Source: Candidatus Apopatosoma intestinale (GTDB lineage Bacteria; Bacillota; Clostridia; Oscillospirales; CAG-272). Taken from it: DNA of 48,768 nt. Under the pieces are notes generated by a model. It did not search any database. It saw nothing but the letters and a program-made list of their open reading frames with translations, and was not told where the DNA came from. Location of the stretch: the NCBI GenBank assembly GCA_003524145.1, contig DODZ01000020.1:82312-131079 (forward strand). Direction: 5' to 3'. Both the position numbers and the translations under genes were made by a program. Shown one piece after another: positions 40,719-48,768 of this stretch (the first letter of the stretch is position 1; every line of letters starts with the position of its first letter).

Positions 40719-41447
40719 TTACTTTTTCAGCTCTGAATTTATGAGATTCAGAACCGCATAATCTGTTCGGTCGAGAGTTATCGGAGTTATCGATATGCAG
40801 CCGTTTAGAGTGGCGTCGGTATCTATGGTAAAATCTTTCTTATCCTCGTGGACGGAATAACCGTGCTGGCGGAAGAGATTTGCTTTCTCCTCCACAAAGC
40901 GGTCATTATAGTATCTGCCGCCCTGATGCGTCATGCATATGTCTTTGCCCTCGGGCGGGATATTTACATTATAAAGCGGGGAATACGAGAGTAATTTATG
41001 CTTGCGGAAAAACTCTATCACGCGCTCGAGATGAGCCGCGGCGGCGTCAAAACCCCCGGGCGTGGTAGAGAGAGCCACTGCGGGCATACCCTCGGCATTT
41101 GCTTCAAAAATTGCGCCTACCGTTCCCGAATAAACCATATCTATGCCGATATTCAGTCCGTTGTTTATGCCCGAGAGCACGAGGTCGTAATTTACGCCCA
41201 GTCCGAGCTTGGCAAAGCGGACGCAATCCGCAGGGGAGGAATCGACCGAATAGGCGCGCACGCCCGGGAGCAGTTCGACCTCTCTTGCTTCAAACGGGCT
41301 GTGTATATTGATACTCTGGCTTTTGCCGCTTTGCTCTGTTTTCGGAGCGGCAACCGTCACTTCACCGAATTCCATAGCCTTCTTTGCGAGAAGCAGAAGC
41401 CCGCGGCTTGATATCCCGTCATCGTTTGTTATCAGTATTTTCATCAT
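40719..41447 (-). CDS. surE: 5'/3'-nucleotidase SurE
   Basis: Metal-dependent phosphatase acting on nucleoside monophosphates. The 242-residue product has the metal-binding KILITNDDG start, APKTEQSGKSQSI, VDSSPADCVRFA and LVLSGINNGLNIG, all family hallmarks. Two Mets (41447 and 41444) are possible starts; 41447 is preferred because GAGGG is 6 nt upstream. It overlaps the stop of the DHH phosphoesterase by 4 bp, so surE is the last gene of a tightly coupled nucleotide-degrading operon. Confidence 0.92.
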   Translation of the reverse strand: MMKILITNDDGISSRGLLLLAKKAMEFGEVTVAAPKTEQSGKSQSINIHSPFEAREVELLPGVRAYSVDSSPADCVRFAKLGLGVNYDLVLSGINNGLNIGIDMVYSGTVGAIFEANAEGMPAVALSTTPGGFDAAAAHLERVIEFFRKHKLLSYSPLYNVNIPPEGKDICMTHQGGRYYNDRFVEEKANLFRQHGYSVHEDKKDFTIDTDATLNGCISITPITLDRTDYAVLNLINSELKK

Positions 41448-42421
41448 AGCCATCCCTCATGGTTTTCTTTATAATCGGCAATCAGCCTGTCCGCATCTGC
41501 AAGAAGCGCACGCTTTTCACGCGCGTTTTTAACAGAAGCACCTGCGGCGCAGGCATGACCGCCACCGCCGTATTTCTCGGCAAGTCCGTTTATCTCGGCA
41601 AAGCGGGAACGCAGGCGAACGCGGAACTCTCCGGAGTCCTCCTCGATGAAGGCAAGCCATATGATGCTGTTCTTTATCGTGCTGATATAAGAAACACAGT
41701 TGCTTGCCGTCTCAAAGTTTATCGCATATTTTTCCTGCATGGCACGTGTGACTGTAAGGTATGCCACGCCGTGTTCCGTAAGCTTCACGCACGAGGTGAT
41801 GTGCGCACGGAATTTCAGCTCACCTATCTCCTCCGTGTAGAGGTGGGAGAAGAGCGTATCCGTATCTATTCCTATATCGAGCAGAGCCGCCGCACAGCGC
41901 AAGGTATCTCCGGTAACGCTCGAAAAGCGGAAGCGACCCGAATCCGTGACCATACCCATATAAATATACATGGCGGCAAGCGAATCTGCTTTCAGCTCAT
42001 CGCGGAAGGCAAGATAAAATTCCGCTATCATCTCGCAGGCGGAGGAACGGCTTTCTTCAACCCAGCGGATATCTCCGTAGTTGTCTGAGGGAATATGGTG
42101 GTCTATCTTGATAAGCTCCGTTGCCGCACCGACAGCCGAATTTGAAATGCGGTCGTATGTAGCCGTATCTATGACGATGGCAAGCGCACCCTTGTGTTCC
42201 TCTGCGGAGAGCGGCGCCCCAACGCTTCCGAGAAATGAGAGATATTCGGAAGAATCGTCTGCTGCGACGATGATTTCCTTTTCGGGATAAGTGAGCGTCA
42301 GTATACGCGCAAGTCCGAGCGTGGAGCCGACTGCATCTCCGTCAGGTCTGATGTGGCGCGATATGACTATCTTCTCATAGCTCTTTATTTTTTCAAAAAT
42401 CTGTTTCATTACCTCGTTCAT
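41444..42421 (-). CDS. nrnA: DHH/DHHA1 phosphoesterase (NrnA-like), copy 1
   Basis: A 325-residue member of the NrnA family, which degrades short RNA (nanoRNA), pAp or cyclic-dinucleotide products with manganese. Motifs are SRHIRPDGDAVGS (first Asp motif), AIVIDTA, the DHH motif IDHHIPSDN, GMVTDSGRFRF, and the C-terminal substrate motif GGGGHACAAGA. The start sits in the end of copy 2 by a 4-bp overlap, with GGAGGAAA upstream. Because the two copies have diverged, they may split substrates. Confidence 0.88.
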   Translation of the reverse strand: MNEVMKQIFEKIKSYEKIVISRHIRPDGDAVGSTLGLARILTLTYPEKEIIVAADDSSEYLSFLGSVGAPLSAEEHKGALAIVIDTATYDRISNSAVGAATELIKIDHHIPSDNYGDIRWVEESRSSACEMIAEFYLAFRDELKADSLAAMYIYMGMVTDSGRFRFSSVTGDTLRCAAALLDIGIDTDTLFSHLYTEEIGELKFRAHITSCVKLTEHGVAYLTVTRAMQEKYAINFETASNCVSYISTIKNSIIWLAFIEEDSGEFRVRLRSRFAEINGLAEKYGGGGHACAAGASVKNAREKRALLADADRLIADYKENHEGWL

Positions 42422-43359
42422 TGTGCCGTTTCCTCCAGCTCTTCAAGGTCGGCGAGCATTTTCATTGCCGTTTCGCGGTCGGGAACAGTGGCACCGCTCG
42501 CCTTTGCATGACCGCCGCCGCCGTATTTTACGGCGATGGGATTGATATTGTATTTTGCCGAGCGAAGCTCGCAGAGCACGCCCGCAGATGTTTCAGTGAA
42601 GTTGACCCAGCTGTTTATCCCGCGGATATCGGACATTGTGCCTACCATGCCGCGCGATATAGTGAATGTATCGGCACCGGTTTCTTCCGCTTCTTCCGCT
42701 GTGGTATAGATATATGCGACGCCGTTTTTCGCACGGTTTATTTTAAGCGTGAAACGCGCACGGAGCTTTATCATATCGAGTTCATCCGCATAAAGTTCGC
42801 GGTAGATATCCGCTGTCGAAAAATCGACGCTCATGAGAAAGGCGGCAAGCGCAAAGGTGCGTGCATTCACGCTGTCATAGCGGAAGCGACCGGAATCCGT
42901 GACCATGCCCGTATAAATCGATTTTGCCGCCGTAGGCGTGAGGCGCAGAGAACATTCTCTTGCAAATTCCGCTATCATTCCGCAGCAGCTCTCAAAGCTT
43001 GTGTCGGTTATTTCGGTATCGGCGATTTTCTCGCAAAAGATATGGTGATCTATGCGCAGGGTGCTCTCGGCGAGAGTATATCTTTCATCCGAAATGAGCG
43101 AACTTGCAGATGTGTCAAGAATTATTGCGAGCGCACCGTTGTAGTATTCATCGGGCACTGTATCCGGAGTGCTGTCCGCCATGAAGGCGTACCGTCCCGC
43201 AGGGTCACCAACCGCATAAACTTCTTTGCCCTTGAAATTTTCGAGTATGAGGTGCTTGAGTCCCACCTGCGAGCCTATGGCATCGCCGTCCGGATTATTA
43301 TGGCGATGTATTATTATGCGGTCATACCGCGAAATGAGTGAAAGCGCTTTTTCAAACAA
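42418..43359 (-). CDS. DHH/DHHA1 phosphoesterase (NrnA-like), copy 2
   Basis: A 313-residue paralogue of the following gene with all motifs present: HRHNNPDGDAIGS, AIILDTSASS, IDHHIF, GMVTDSGRFRYDS and GGGGHAKASGA. Catalysis should be intact. The start is TTG at 43359, with AAGGAGT 8 nt upstream. First gene of the operon with copy 1 and surE, driven by a good promoter. Which copy is the true nanoRNase or pAp phosphatase cannot be told by eye. Confidence 0.86.
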   Translation of the reverse strand: MFEKALSLISRYDRIIIHRHNNPDGDAIGSQVGLKHLILENFKGKEVYAVGDPAGRYAFMADSTPDTVPDEYYNGALAIILDTSASSLISDERYTLAESTLRIDHHIFCEKIADTEITDTSFESCCGMIAEFARECSLRLTPTAAKSIYTGMVTDSGRFRYDSVNARTFALAAFLMSVDFSTADIYRELYADELDMIKLRARFTLKINRAKNGVAYIYTTAEEAEETGADTFTISRGMVGTMSDIRGINSWVNFTETSAGVLCELRSAKYNINPIAVKYGGGGHAKASGATVPDRETAMKMLADLEELEETAQ

Positions 43360-43404
43360 ATTCTGCCACTCCTTTTCAATTTTATTATAAAAGTTTGTTT
43401 TTGT

Positions 43405-43433
43405 ATTTTATCATAAAAAGCGACAAAAGTCAA
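43405..43433 (-). promoter_or_regulatory. Sigma-A promoter of the nrnA-nrnA-surE operon
   Basis: On the minus strand TTGACT (complement of 43428-43433) and TAAAAT (complement of 43405-43410) are 17 bp apart. It is back to back with the promoter of the FRG operon. Confidence 0.8.
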
Positions 43434-43468
43434 CACTCGGAGAAAACACGAAAAATGAAAGAATCTTA

Positions 43469-43497
43469 TTTACAAAACGTGTAAAATGTGATATTAT
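43469..43497 (+). promoter_or_regulatory. Sigma-A promoter of the FRG-ABC operon
   Basis: TTTACA (43469-43474) and TATTAT (43492-43497) are 17 bp apart, 37 bp before the FRG gene. I see no CcpA-like or other sugar-repressor dyad nearby. Confidence 0.72.
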
Positions 43498-43534
43498 AAA
43501 TATGTATGTAAACAGAGAATACGGAGGAACGGAA

Positions 43535-44377
43535 ATGGTAAATACGGTATATATCAAAAAGACCGAGGACATGATGCAACTTATTCTTGAGCAAAAATTC
43601 GAGGAGAAGATCAACAGAAACAGGTCATATTTCCTTTATCGCGGGCTTTGCAGGAGCAAATTTTCGCTGGAAACGAGCCTTCATCGCAACTGCCGCGATA
43701 TGCAGGTGTCTCTCGAGCCGTGCATCCTTCGCAATTTCACAAAATATGCCGAACTGCTCAATCCGGATCTTCGCACATCAGTGTGGCGTCAGATGGTGGT
43801 AGGTCAGCATCACGGACTGCCTACAAGACTGCTTGACTGGACATATTCGCCGCTTGTCGCTCTGCATTTTGCTACAAGCTCATTTGAACTCTCCAAAACA
43901 GACACATATGACGGTGCCGTATGGAAAATAGATGCGCGAGAGATAAACAGGCTTCTGCCGGAGAGATACTATGATAAGCTGGCAAGAAACAATGCATGGG
44001 TTTTCTCGGTTGATATGCTCAGCGATGTCGTAAATGAGCCGGCGCAGTATGACAGCGATATGGCGGGTCATGCCATGGCACTCCTCGAACCGCCATCCAT
44101 CGACCAGAGAATAATAAATCAGTACAGTATTTTTTCTGTCATCCCGATGAGTATGGGAGGCATAGAGGAATTTCTCGATAAGTATACGGAAAATACCGTC
44201 AAATATGTCATAGACAAAAGAATAAAATGGGATGTGCGCGATTTTCTCGACCAGATGAATATGAATGAACGCACGATGATGCCCGGACTTGACGGACTTT
44301 CCACATGGCTCAAGCGCCACTATTTTGTTATGCCGGCAAGGGCGGCAACGGAGGATAAGGAAAATGGAAAGAAATAA
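43535..44377 (+). CDS. FRG-domain protein
   Basis: A 280-residue soluble protein with an FRG domain over most of its length. The name-giving motif is YFLYRGLCRSKFSLETSLHR, followed by GQHHGLPTRLLDWTYSPLVAL (the His and Arg-rich core) and EPPSIDQRIINQYSIFSV. The fold is seen in phage-defence and predicted ADP-ribosyl or nucleotide-modifying proteins, but no activity is firmly known. The start at 43535 is set by GGAGGA 6 nt upstream; an in-frame ATG at 43502 lies too close to the -10. Its 3' end overlaps the first permease gene by 14 bp, so it is translated together with a sugar importer. No toxin partner or restriction gene is near. Confidence 0.88.
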   Translation: MVNTVYIKKTEDMMQLILEQKFEEKINRNRSYFLYRGLCRSKFSLETSLHRNCRDMQVSLEPCILRNFTKYAELLNPDLRTSVWRQMVVGQHHGLPTRLLDWTYSPLVALHFATSSFELSKTDTYDGAVWKIDAREINRLLPERYYDKLARNNAWVFSVDMLSDVVNEPAQYDSDMAGHAMALLEPPSIDQRIINQYSIFSVIPMSMGGIEEFLDKYTENTVKYVIDKRIKWDVRDFLDQMNMNERTMMPGLDGLSTWLKRHYFVMPARAATEDKENGKK

Positions 44378-45257
44378 TCCGAAGGGTTGGCTCTATATTC
44401 TGCCCGCCATGCTCTTTCTCGGGGTATTTATGGTTTACCCGCTGATAGATGTTTTCGTCTATTCCTTTGAGGAGGGATATAATTCCGCCTCGCAGACATT
44501 TTTCGGCACGGGACTCTATAACTACAAATATGTTCTGCGCGACCCGTATTTTGTTCAGGCACTGAAAAATACGCTCATTCTCGTTATGATAACCGTGCCG
44601 CTGTCAACAGGCATCGCGCTTCTTATCTCGCTCGCGCTTTCTTCCATTCAGAAGCTTCGCAGTGCCTTTCAGACGATATACTTTCTGCCGTATGTCACAA
44701 ATACGCTTGCCGTAGGTCTTGTTTTCATGATTCTCTTCAAGAAAACGGCGTATTCCGACGGGCTTATCAACCTGCTTATAAACACCTTCGGCGGGCAGAG
44801 CGTCGATTTCATCGGCGGTCCCTACTGGGCAAAGATGCTTGTGCTCTGCATATATACGATATGGATAGTAATGCCCTTCAAGATAATCATTCTGACAAGT
44901 GCGCTCGCCTCGGTGAATAAAAATTACTACGATGCGGCGCGTGTGGACGGCACCTCCAAGGGGCGTATATTCCGCAAAATAACACTGCCGATGATTTCTC
45001 CCTCGGTTTTCTATCTGATAATAACAGGCTTTATCGGCGCTTTCAAGGCATACAGCGATTCCGTTGCGCTTTTCGGCGTGAACCTCAATGCCGCAGAGAT
45101 GAATACGCTTGTAGGTTACATATACGATATGCTCTACGGAAACAGCGGCGGATATCCATCATATGCTTCCGCGGCGGCGATAATCCTTTTTGCCATAGCT
45201 CTGACGATAACATGTATAAACCTCATGGTCGGCAGAAAGAGCATTCATTACAGATAA
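44364..45257 (+). CDS. Sugar ABC transporter permease 1 (MalF/UgpA type)
   Basis: A 297-residue inner membrane protein with six membrane helices and the ATPase-docking EAA loop YYDAARVDGTSKGRIFRKITLPMISP. N-terminal WLYILPAMLFLGVFMVYPLIDVFVYSF is typical of the first helix. The start at 44364 lies inside the FRG gene, with GGAGGATAAGG upstream. It pairs with permease 2 to form the channel. No ATPase lies in this operon, so an MsmK-type ATPase such as 24898-26070 is expected to serve. Confidence 0.93.
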   Translation: MERNNPKGWLYILPAMLFLGVFMVYPLIDVFVYSFEEGYNSASQTFFGTGLYNYKYVLRDPYFVQALKNTLILVMITVPLSTGIALLISLALSSIQKLRSAFQTIYFLPYVTNTLAVGLVFMILFKKTAYSDGLINLLINTFGGQSVDFIGGPYWAKMLVLCIYTIWIVMPFKIIILTSALASVNKNYYDAARVDGTSKGRIFRKITLPMISPSVFYLIITGFIGAFKAYSDSVALFGVNLNAAEMNTLVGYIYDMLYGNSGGYPSYASAAAIILFAIALTITCINLMVGRKSIHYR

Positions 45258-45269
45258 GGAGGGGAGAAA

Positions 45270-46145
45270 ATGAAAAAAATCACGGACTATGCACGAGCCG
45301 AAAAAGCGGCACGCGCGGGGAATATAGCGGGAAAAACGCTGATATATTTTTTTCTTCTCATATGGGCGCTCATAGTGCTTTTCCCCTTTTATTGGATGGT
45401 GCTCAGCTCGCTGAAAAGCTACAGTGCATATAACTCGGAATATATACCGAAATTCTTTACGCTTTCGCCGACGCTTGAGAATTACAGGGAAGCTTTTACC
45501 GCGGTTCCGCTCGCTAAGTATTTTCTCAATACGGTGATATTTACAATAGCGACGACGGCACTCATGATGGTGGTGATAACTCTCGCCGCGTTTGCCTTTG
45601 CAAGGCTGAATTTTAAGGGCAGAGACATTGTTTTCACGATATTCCTTGCGCTGATGATGCTGCCGAGCGAGCTTGTGGTGATAACGAATTTCGTGACGAT
45701 AACAGACCTCGGACTGCGCAATACATTTACGGGTCTGATACTGCCATCGGTCACATCGGTTTTCTATATTTATCTGCTCCGCGAAAACTTTGCGCAGATT
45801 CCCGATGAAATGTACTATGCGGCACGCGTGGACGGTGCTTCGGATTTCCGCTATCTCATGCGCGTGATGATACCGATATGCAAGCCGACGATAGTAACCG
45901 TTATTATTCTGAAGGTGATTGAATGCTGGAACTCATATGTATGGCCGCGCCTGATAACGGATGATCAGAATTATTTTCTCGTTTCAAACGGAATACAGGA
46001 GATACGCGAAAACGGCTTCGGACGTGAAAATATACCTGCGATGATGGCGGCGGTGGTTGTCATTTCCGTGCCGCTTATCGCTCTGTTCCTGATTTTCAGA
46101 AAGAAGATAATGGCGGGCGTTTCGAGAGGAGGTACAAAGGGATGA
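45270..46145 (+). CDS. Sugar ABC transporter permease 2 (MalG/UgpE type)
   Basis: A 291-residue partner permease with six helices and the EAA loop MYYAARVDGASDFRYLMRVMIPICKP. LIVLFPFYWMVLSSLKS matches the first helix of MalG-type permeases. AGGAGGGGAG precedes the ATG, 12 bp after permease 1. Its stop overlaps the next start in an ATGA junction. Confidence 0.94.
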   Translation: MKKITDYARAEKAARAGNIAGKTLIYFFLLIWALIVLFPFYWMVLSSLKSYSAYNSEYIPKFFTLSPTLENYREAFTAVPLAKYFLNTVIFTIATTALMMVVITLAAFAFARLNFKGRDIVFTIFLALMMLPSELVVITNFVTITDLGLRNTFTGLILPSVTSVFYIYLLRENFAQIPDEMYYAARVDGASDFRYLMRVMIPICKPTIVTVIILKVIECWNSYVWPRLITDDQNYFLVSNGIQEIRENGFGRENIPAMMAAVVVISVPLIALFLIFRKKIMAGVSRGGTKG

Positions 46146-47746
46146 AAAGAATGCCGAAGCTCATATCCGTGCTTCTCATACTCTGCGTTTTCGCCTCGCT
46201 TTTTACCGCTTGTCACGGCTCAAAGGGACTGCGTGAATTTGAGATGCCGGATGAATTTGATACCTCGCGTAATTATGAGCTGACCTTCTGGGCTAAGAAC
46301 GACACAAACAGAACTCAGATGAAAATATATCAGAACGCGATAAAGGATTTTGAGGCACTTTATCCGAATATAAAGATAAAGCTCCGTCTCTATACCGACT
46401 ACGGCAAGATATACAACGATGTTATCACAAATATAGCGACGGGCACGACGCCGAATATCTGCATAACATATCCGGACCACATAGCGACATATCTGACAGG
46501 GGTAAACACCGTAGCACCGCTAGATGAGCTTTTTGCAAGTGAAAAATACGGGCTCGGCGGCAGTGAAGTCCGTTTCGACGGTGTTTCACGCGACGAGATA
46601 ATAAAAAAGCATCTCGATGAGTGCTATTTTGACGGCAACTATTATGCCGTACCTTTCATGCGTTCCACCGAGGCTTGCTATATAAACAAAACATATGTTG
46701 AAAAGCTCGGTTATACCGTTCCCGATGAGCTGACATGGGATTTTGTATGGGAGGTTTCCGAGGCTGCCATGGCAAAGAACGAGGACGGAACCTTCAAGGT
46801 GAACGGGCAGAATGTTCTCATTCCTTTTATATACAAGTCGACAGATAATATGATGATTCAGATGCTCAGACAGTCGGGTTATGCATATTCGAACGAGAGC
46901 GGGGAAGCACTTCTTTTCAATGATGATACCAAGTCTCTGCTCTATACCGTTGCCGAGCATGCGGGAACAGGCGCTTTCTCTACTTTTTCCATCTCGAGCT
47001 ATCCCGCAAATTTCCTCAATGCGGGGCAGTGCATTTTCGCCATAGACTCAACTGCGGGCGCTACATGGATGGGAAGTGACGCGCCTCTCTCCGATATCAG
47101 CGAAGATAAGATTGTGAAATTTGAGACGGCTGTACGCACCGTGCCGCAGTTTGATACGGAAAACCCGCAGATGATATCGCAGGGTCCGTCCATATGTATA
47201 TTTAATAAGAATGACCCGCAGGAGGTTCTTGCATCGTGGCTTTTTACGCAGTATCTGCTTACAGACGGCGTACAGATTGCCTATTCCGAGACGGAGGGCT
47301 ATGCTCCCGTTACGACTACGGCGAGAAATTCCGCCGAATATGCGGATTATCTCTCGCGCGAGGGTGAGGACAACGATGAGCATTACGATATAAAAATAAA
47401 GGCGACAAAGCTTCTGCTTGAAAATACGGAAAATACCTTTGTCACGCCCGTATATAACGGCTCTGCTTCGCTGCGTAACGCGGCTGGTCAGCTTATCGAG
47501 AATGTAACAAAGTCCATGAACCGCAAGGAAACCGTGGACGATGCATATATGGAAAAGCTTTTTGCAAATGTGACTTCGCTTTACCGCATAGGGGAGGCAG
47601 GGAAGGGCGTTTCCGGAAAAGCGGAGCTCGGCGCTCTGCCGGGCGGTTCCAAGGCGCTCATCATCGCTCTTGCTGTTATATGGGTGCTCATCGCCGTGTA
47701 TTTTATCGTGATTTTAAAGAAAAAATTAACAAAACATGAAAAATGA
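46142..47746 (+). CDS. Sugar-binding lipoprotein with an extra C-terminal membrane helix
   Basis: A 534-residue family 1 solute-binding lipoprotein. The signal ends in lipobox FTAC (C24). ELTFWAKNDTNRTQMKIYQNAIKDFE and IATGTTPNICITYPDH show the N-lobe, YAVPFMRSTEACYINKTYVEKLGY the hinge area. Unlike usual members, it ends in a membrane helix (residues 505-525) with a basic tail, KKKLTKHEK. The protein would be held by both a lipid and a helix, which may keep it at the permeases. The start overlaps permease 2 by 4 bp. The ligand is unknown. Confidence 0.9.
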   Translation: MKRMPKLISVLLILCVFASLFTACHGSKGLREFEMPDEFDTSRNYELTFWAKNDTNRTQMKIYQNAIKDFEALYPNIKIKLRLYTDYGKIYNDVITNIATGTTPNICITYPDHIATYLTGVNTVAPLDELFASEKYGLGGSEVRFDGVSRDEIIKKHLDECYFDGNYYAVPFMRSTEACYINKTYVEKLGYTVPDELTWDFVWEVSEAAMAKNEDGTFKVNGQNVLIPFIYKSTDNMMIQMLRQSGYAYSNESGEALLFNDDTKSLLYTVAEHAGTGAFSTFSISSYPANFLNAGQCIFAIDSTAGATWMGSDAPLSDISEDKIVKFETAVRTVPQFDTENPQMISQGPSICIFNKNDPQEVLASWLFTQYLLTDGVQIAYSETEGYAPVTTTARNSAEYADYLSREGEDNDEHYDIKIKATKLLLENTENTFVTPVYNGSASLRNAAGQLIENVTKSMNRKETVDDAYMEKLFANVTSLYRIGEAGKGVSGKAELGALPGGSKALIIALAVIWVLIAVYFIVILKKKLTKHEK

Positions 47747-47748
47747 TA

Positions 47749-47777
47749 TTGATTTATCGGCGAAAAGAGTGTATACT
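47749..47777 (+). promoter_or_regulatory. Promoter of the OB-fold lipoprotein gene
   Basis: TTGATT (47749-47754) and TATACT (47772-47777) are 17 bp apart. An overlapping TATAAT (47777-47782) has a 22-bp spacing. It starts 3 bp after the ABC operon ends, and no terminator separates the two. Confidence 0.65.
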
Positions 47778-47817
47778 ATAATCAGCTAAAATACTAAACT
47801 CAAAAAAGGAGAATTTA

Positions 47818-48573
47818 ATGATGAAAAAATTTTTAGCTATCGTTCTCGCACTCACATTTGTTTTCGCATTTGTTGCTTGCGGAAAGAAAGACCCCGAATT
47901 CAAGGATGTTAAGTCTGAGGGCGTTATGACATACGATGAGTTTGCGGCAGCAGAACTCAAGACCAAGGTAACAATCGAGGGCTATGTTCAGGCTAAGCAG
48001 GTTTATTCCGAGCAGTACGGCAATACCTCGCTTTACCTCCAGGACACAAAGGGCGCTTACTTTGTATATCGCCTTGCCTGCACAGCTGAGGAATATGCAA
48101 AGTTCACAGAGGGCGTAAAGGTCAAGGTTGTAGGCTACAAGGACGAATGGTCAGGCGAAGTCGAGATAATCGATGTAGAGTCCTTCTCCGTTGACTCGAG
48201 CGTTAAGTACACAGCTCCCGTTTTTGATGCAACGTCTCTTCTCGGCACAGATGATCTCATCAAGCACCAGAATGAAAAGGTTTCCTTCAAGGGTCTGACT
48301 GTCAAGGCTTCCAAGGATGCTGACGGCAACGAAGTTGCTTACCTCTACAAGTGGAACGGCACGGGCGCTGAAGGCGATGACCTCTACTTCAATGTGGCTC
48401 TCGGCGATAAGGAATTTCAGTTCCTCGTTGAATCCGATCTCTGCGGTGCCGATACAGATGTTTACAAGGCTGTAAAGAACCTCAAGGTAGGCGATACTAT
48501 CGACCTCGAGGGCTTCCTCTACTGGTATAACGGTGTTAATCCGCACATCACATCCGTAAAGGTAGTTAAATAA
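47818..48573 (+). CDS. Lipoprotein with two predicted OB-fold domains
   Basis: A 251-residue lipoprotein (lipobox FVAC, C21). Two similar beta-rich halves follow. The first (about residues 45-128) runs TKVTIEGYVQAKQVY, NTSLYLQDTKGAYFVYR, VKVKVVGYKDEW. The second (about 150-250) runs EKVSFKGLTVKAS, DLYFNVALGDKEFQFLV, IDLEGFLYWYNGVNPHITSVKV. This strand order resembles stand-alone OB folds of secreted proteins. AAAGGAG precedes the ATG. It has its own promoter and terminator; a link to the importer next door is only positional. The ligand is unknown. Confidence 0.78.
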   Translation: MMKKFLAIVLALTFVFAFVACGKKDPEFKDVKSEGVMTYDEFAAAELKTKVTIEGYVQAKQVYSEQYGNTSLYLQDTKGAYFVYRLACTAEEYAKFTEGVKVKVVGYKDEWSGEVEIIDVESFSVDSSVKYTAPVFDATSLLGTDDLIKHQNEKVSFKGLTVKASKDADGNEVAYLYKWNGTGAEGDDLYFNVALGDKEFQFLVESDLCGADTDVYKAVKNLKVGDTIDLEGFLYWYNGVNPHITSVKVVK

Positions 48574-48601
48574 TCGGGAAAATATTATTTCGGAATAAAA
48601 G

Positions 48602-48640
48602 CAAAGGAAATCCGTTCGCGGATTTCTTTTGTTTTTTGCC
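48602..48640 (+). terminator. Intrinsic terminator of the OB-fold lipoprotein gene
   Basis: CAAAGGAAATCCG (48602-48614) pairs with CGGATTTCTTTTG (48619-48631), with one G-T pair, around TTCG. TTTTTTG follows. Confidence 0.9.
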
Positions 48641-48657
48641 GAAAAATTTCGTCCGCT

Positions 48658-48768
48658 ATTAAAGTTTTCACTTACCTTTTATTAAAGTTTAGGTCAAGCC
48701 TTTGGGGAGGCTTGCGGGCTCAAGGGGATTGACACATATGCGAAGCATGTGTGTCGGCGTCGCCGAGA
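48658..48768. repeat. Repeat-like spacer at the window end
   Basis: ATTAAAGTTT occurs twice (48658-48667, 48681-48690). Then CAAGCC (48695-48700) pairs with GGCTTG (48709-48714), and ACACAT (48732-48737) pairs with ATGTGT (48747-48752). The run ends in GTCGCCG, and the first 100 bases of the window contain GGTCGCCGCG. Both edges may carry members of one intergenic repeat family; this cannot be tested here. Confidence 0.5.

Overview
The window looks like a chromosomal segment of an anaerobic, endospore-forming member of the Clostridia (Bacillota), probably of the Oscillospirales type. The evidence is gene content: an oxygen-sensitive class III ribonucleotide reductase with its activase (nrdD-nrdG), the sporulation genes spoIIGA, sigE and sigG, a dgt-dnaG-rpoD operon, a PPi-type phosphofructokinase and strong GGAGG ribosome-binding sites. 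The exact taxon cannot be fixed from sequence alone. Nearly all of the DNA is ordinary core chromosome. I see no phage, insertion sequence, CRISPR array or conjugative module.

Layout. 1-0.35 kb: hairpin-rich, repeat-like spacer. 0.35-5.9 kb (+): a small Arc-type repressor with a palindromic candidate operator, ppa overlapping an intracellular GH20 glycosidase, then nrdDG behind a promoter overlapped by two NrdR-like boxes. 6.0-6.2 kb (-): tRNA-Thr(CGT) and tRNA-Gly(CCC), separated by a terminator-like hairpin and divergent from rsmA. 6.3-13 kb (+): rsmA, murD, three tandem M42 peptidase paralogues (the middle one has lost its catalytic residues) and a PLP lyase-like protein. 13-14.7 kb (+): spoIIGA-sigE behind a promoter with a 21-bp spacer, as in the Spo0A-activated spoIIG promoter. 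14.7-17 kb (+): rpmE, hflX and a YigZ/IMPACT protein. 17-21.3 kb (+): dgt-dnaG-rpoD with a structured leader. 21.4-24.8 kb (+): a 1083-residue lipoprotein, a solute-binding domain followed by degenerate repeats.

24.9-30.1 kb (-): a MalK/MsmK-type ABC ATPase, rsuA-tex, and sigG detached from sigE. 30.3-34.3 kb: an ADP-ribosylglycohydrolase (+), then pfp, a family-4 uracil-DNA glycosylase and a MecA-like adaptor (all -). 34.4-38.6 kb (+): an aminotransferase, trpS, a TagO/WecA-like transferase and a membrane-anchored unknown. 38.6-39.7 kb (-): a compact three-gene operon of small unknown proteins, the last apparently starting at ATC. 39.8-40.7 kb (+): a membrane protein and acpP. 40.7-43.4 kb (-): two tandem DHH/DHHA1 phosphoesterases overlapping surE. 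43.5-48.6 kb (+): an FRG-domain gene overlapping the first gene of a sugar-type ABC importer (two permeases and a binding lipoprotein that also has a C-terminal membrane helix), then a two-OB-fold lipoprotein. The window ends in another repeat-like spacer.

How it fits together. The GH20 enzyme, the two binding lipoproteins, the permease pair and the distant MsmK-type ATPase suggest carbohydrate uptake with a shared ATPase; this is inferred from families. Ppa and the PPi-type phosphofructokinase both use pyrophosphate. The least explained parts are the FRG-ABC operon, the three-gene operon at 38.6-39.7 kb, the inactive M42 paralogue, the repeat lipoprotein, and a 10-bp promoter element shared by rsmA, rpmE and acpP.
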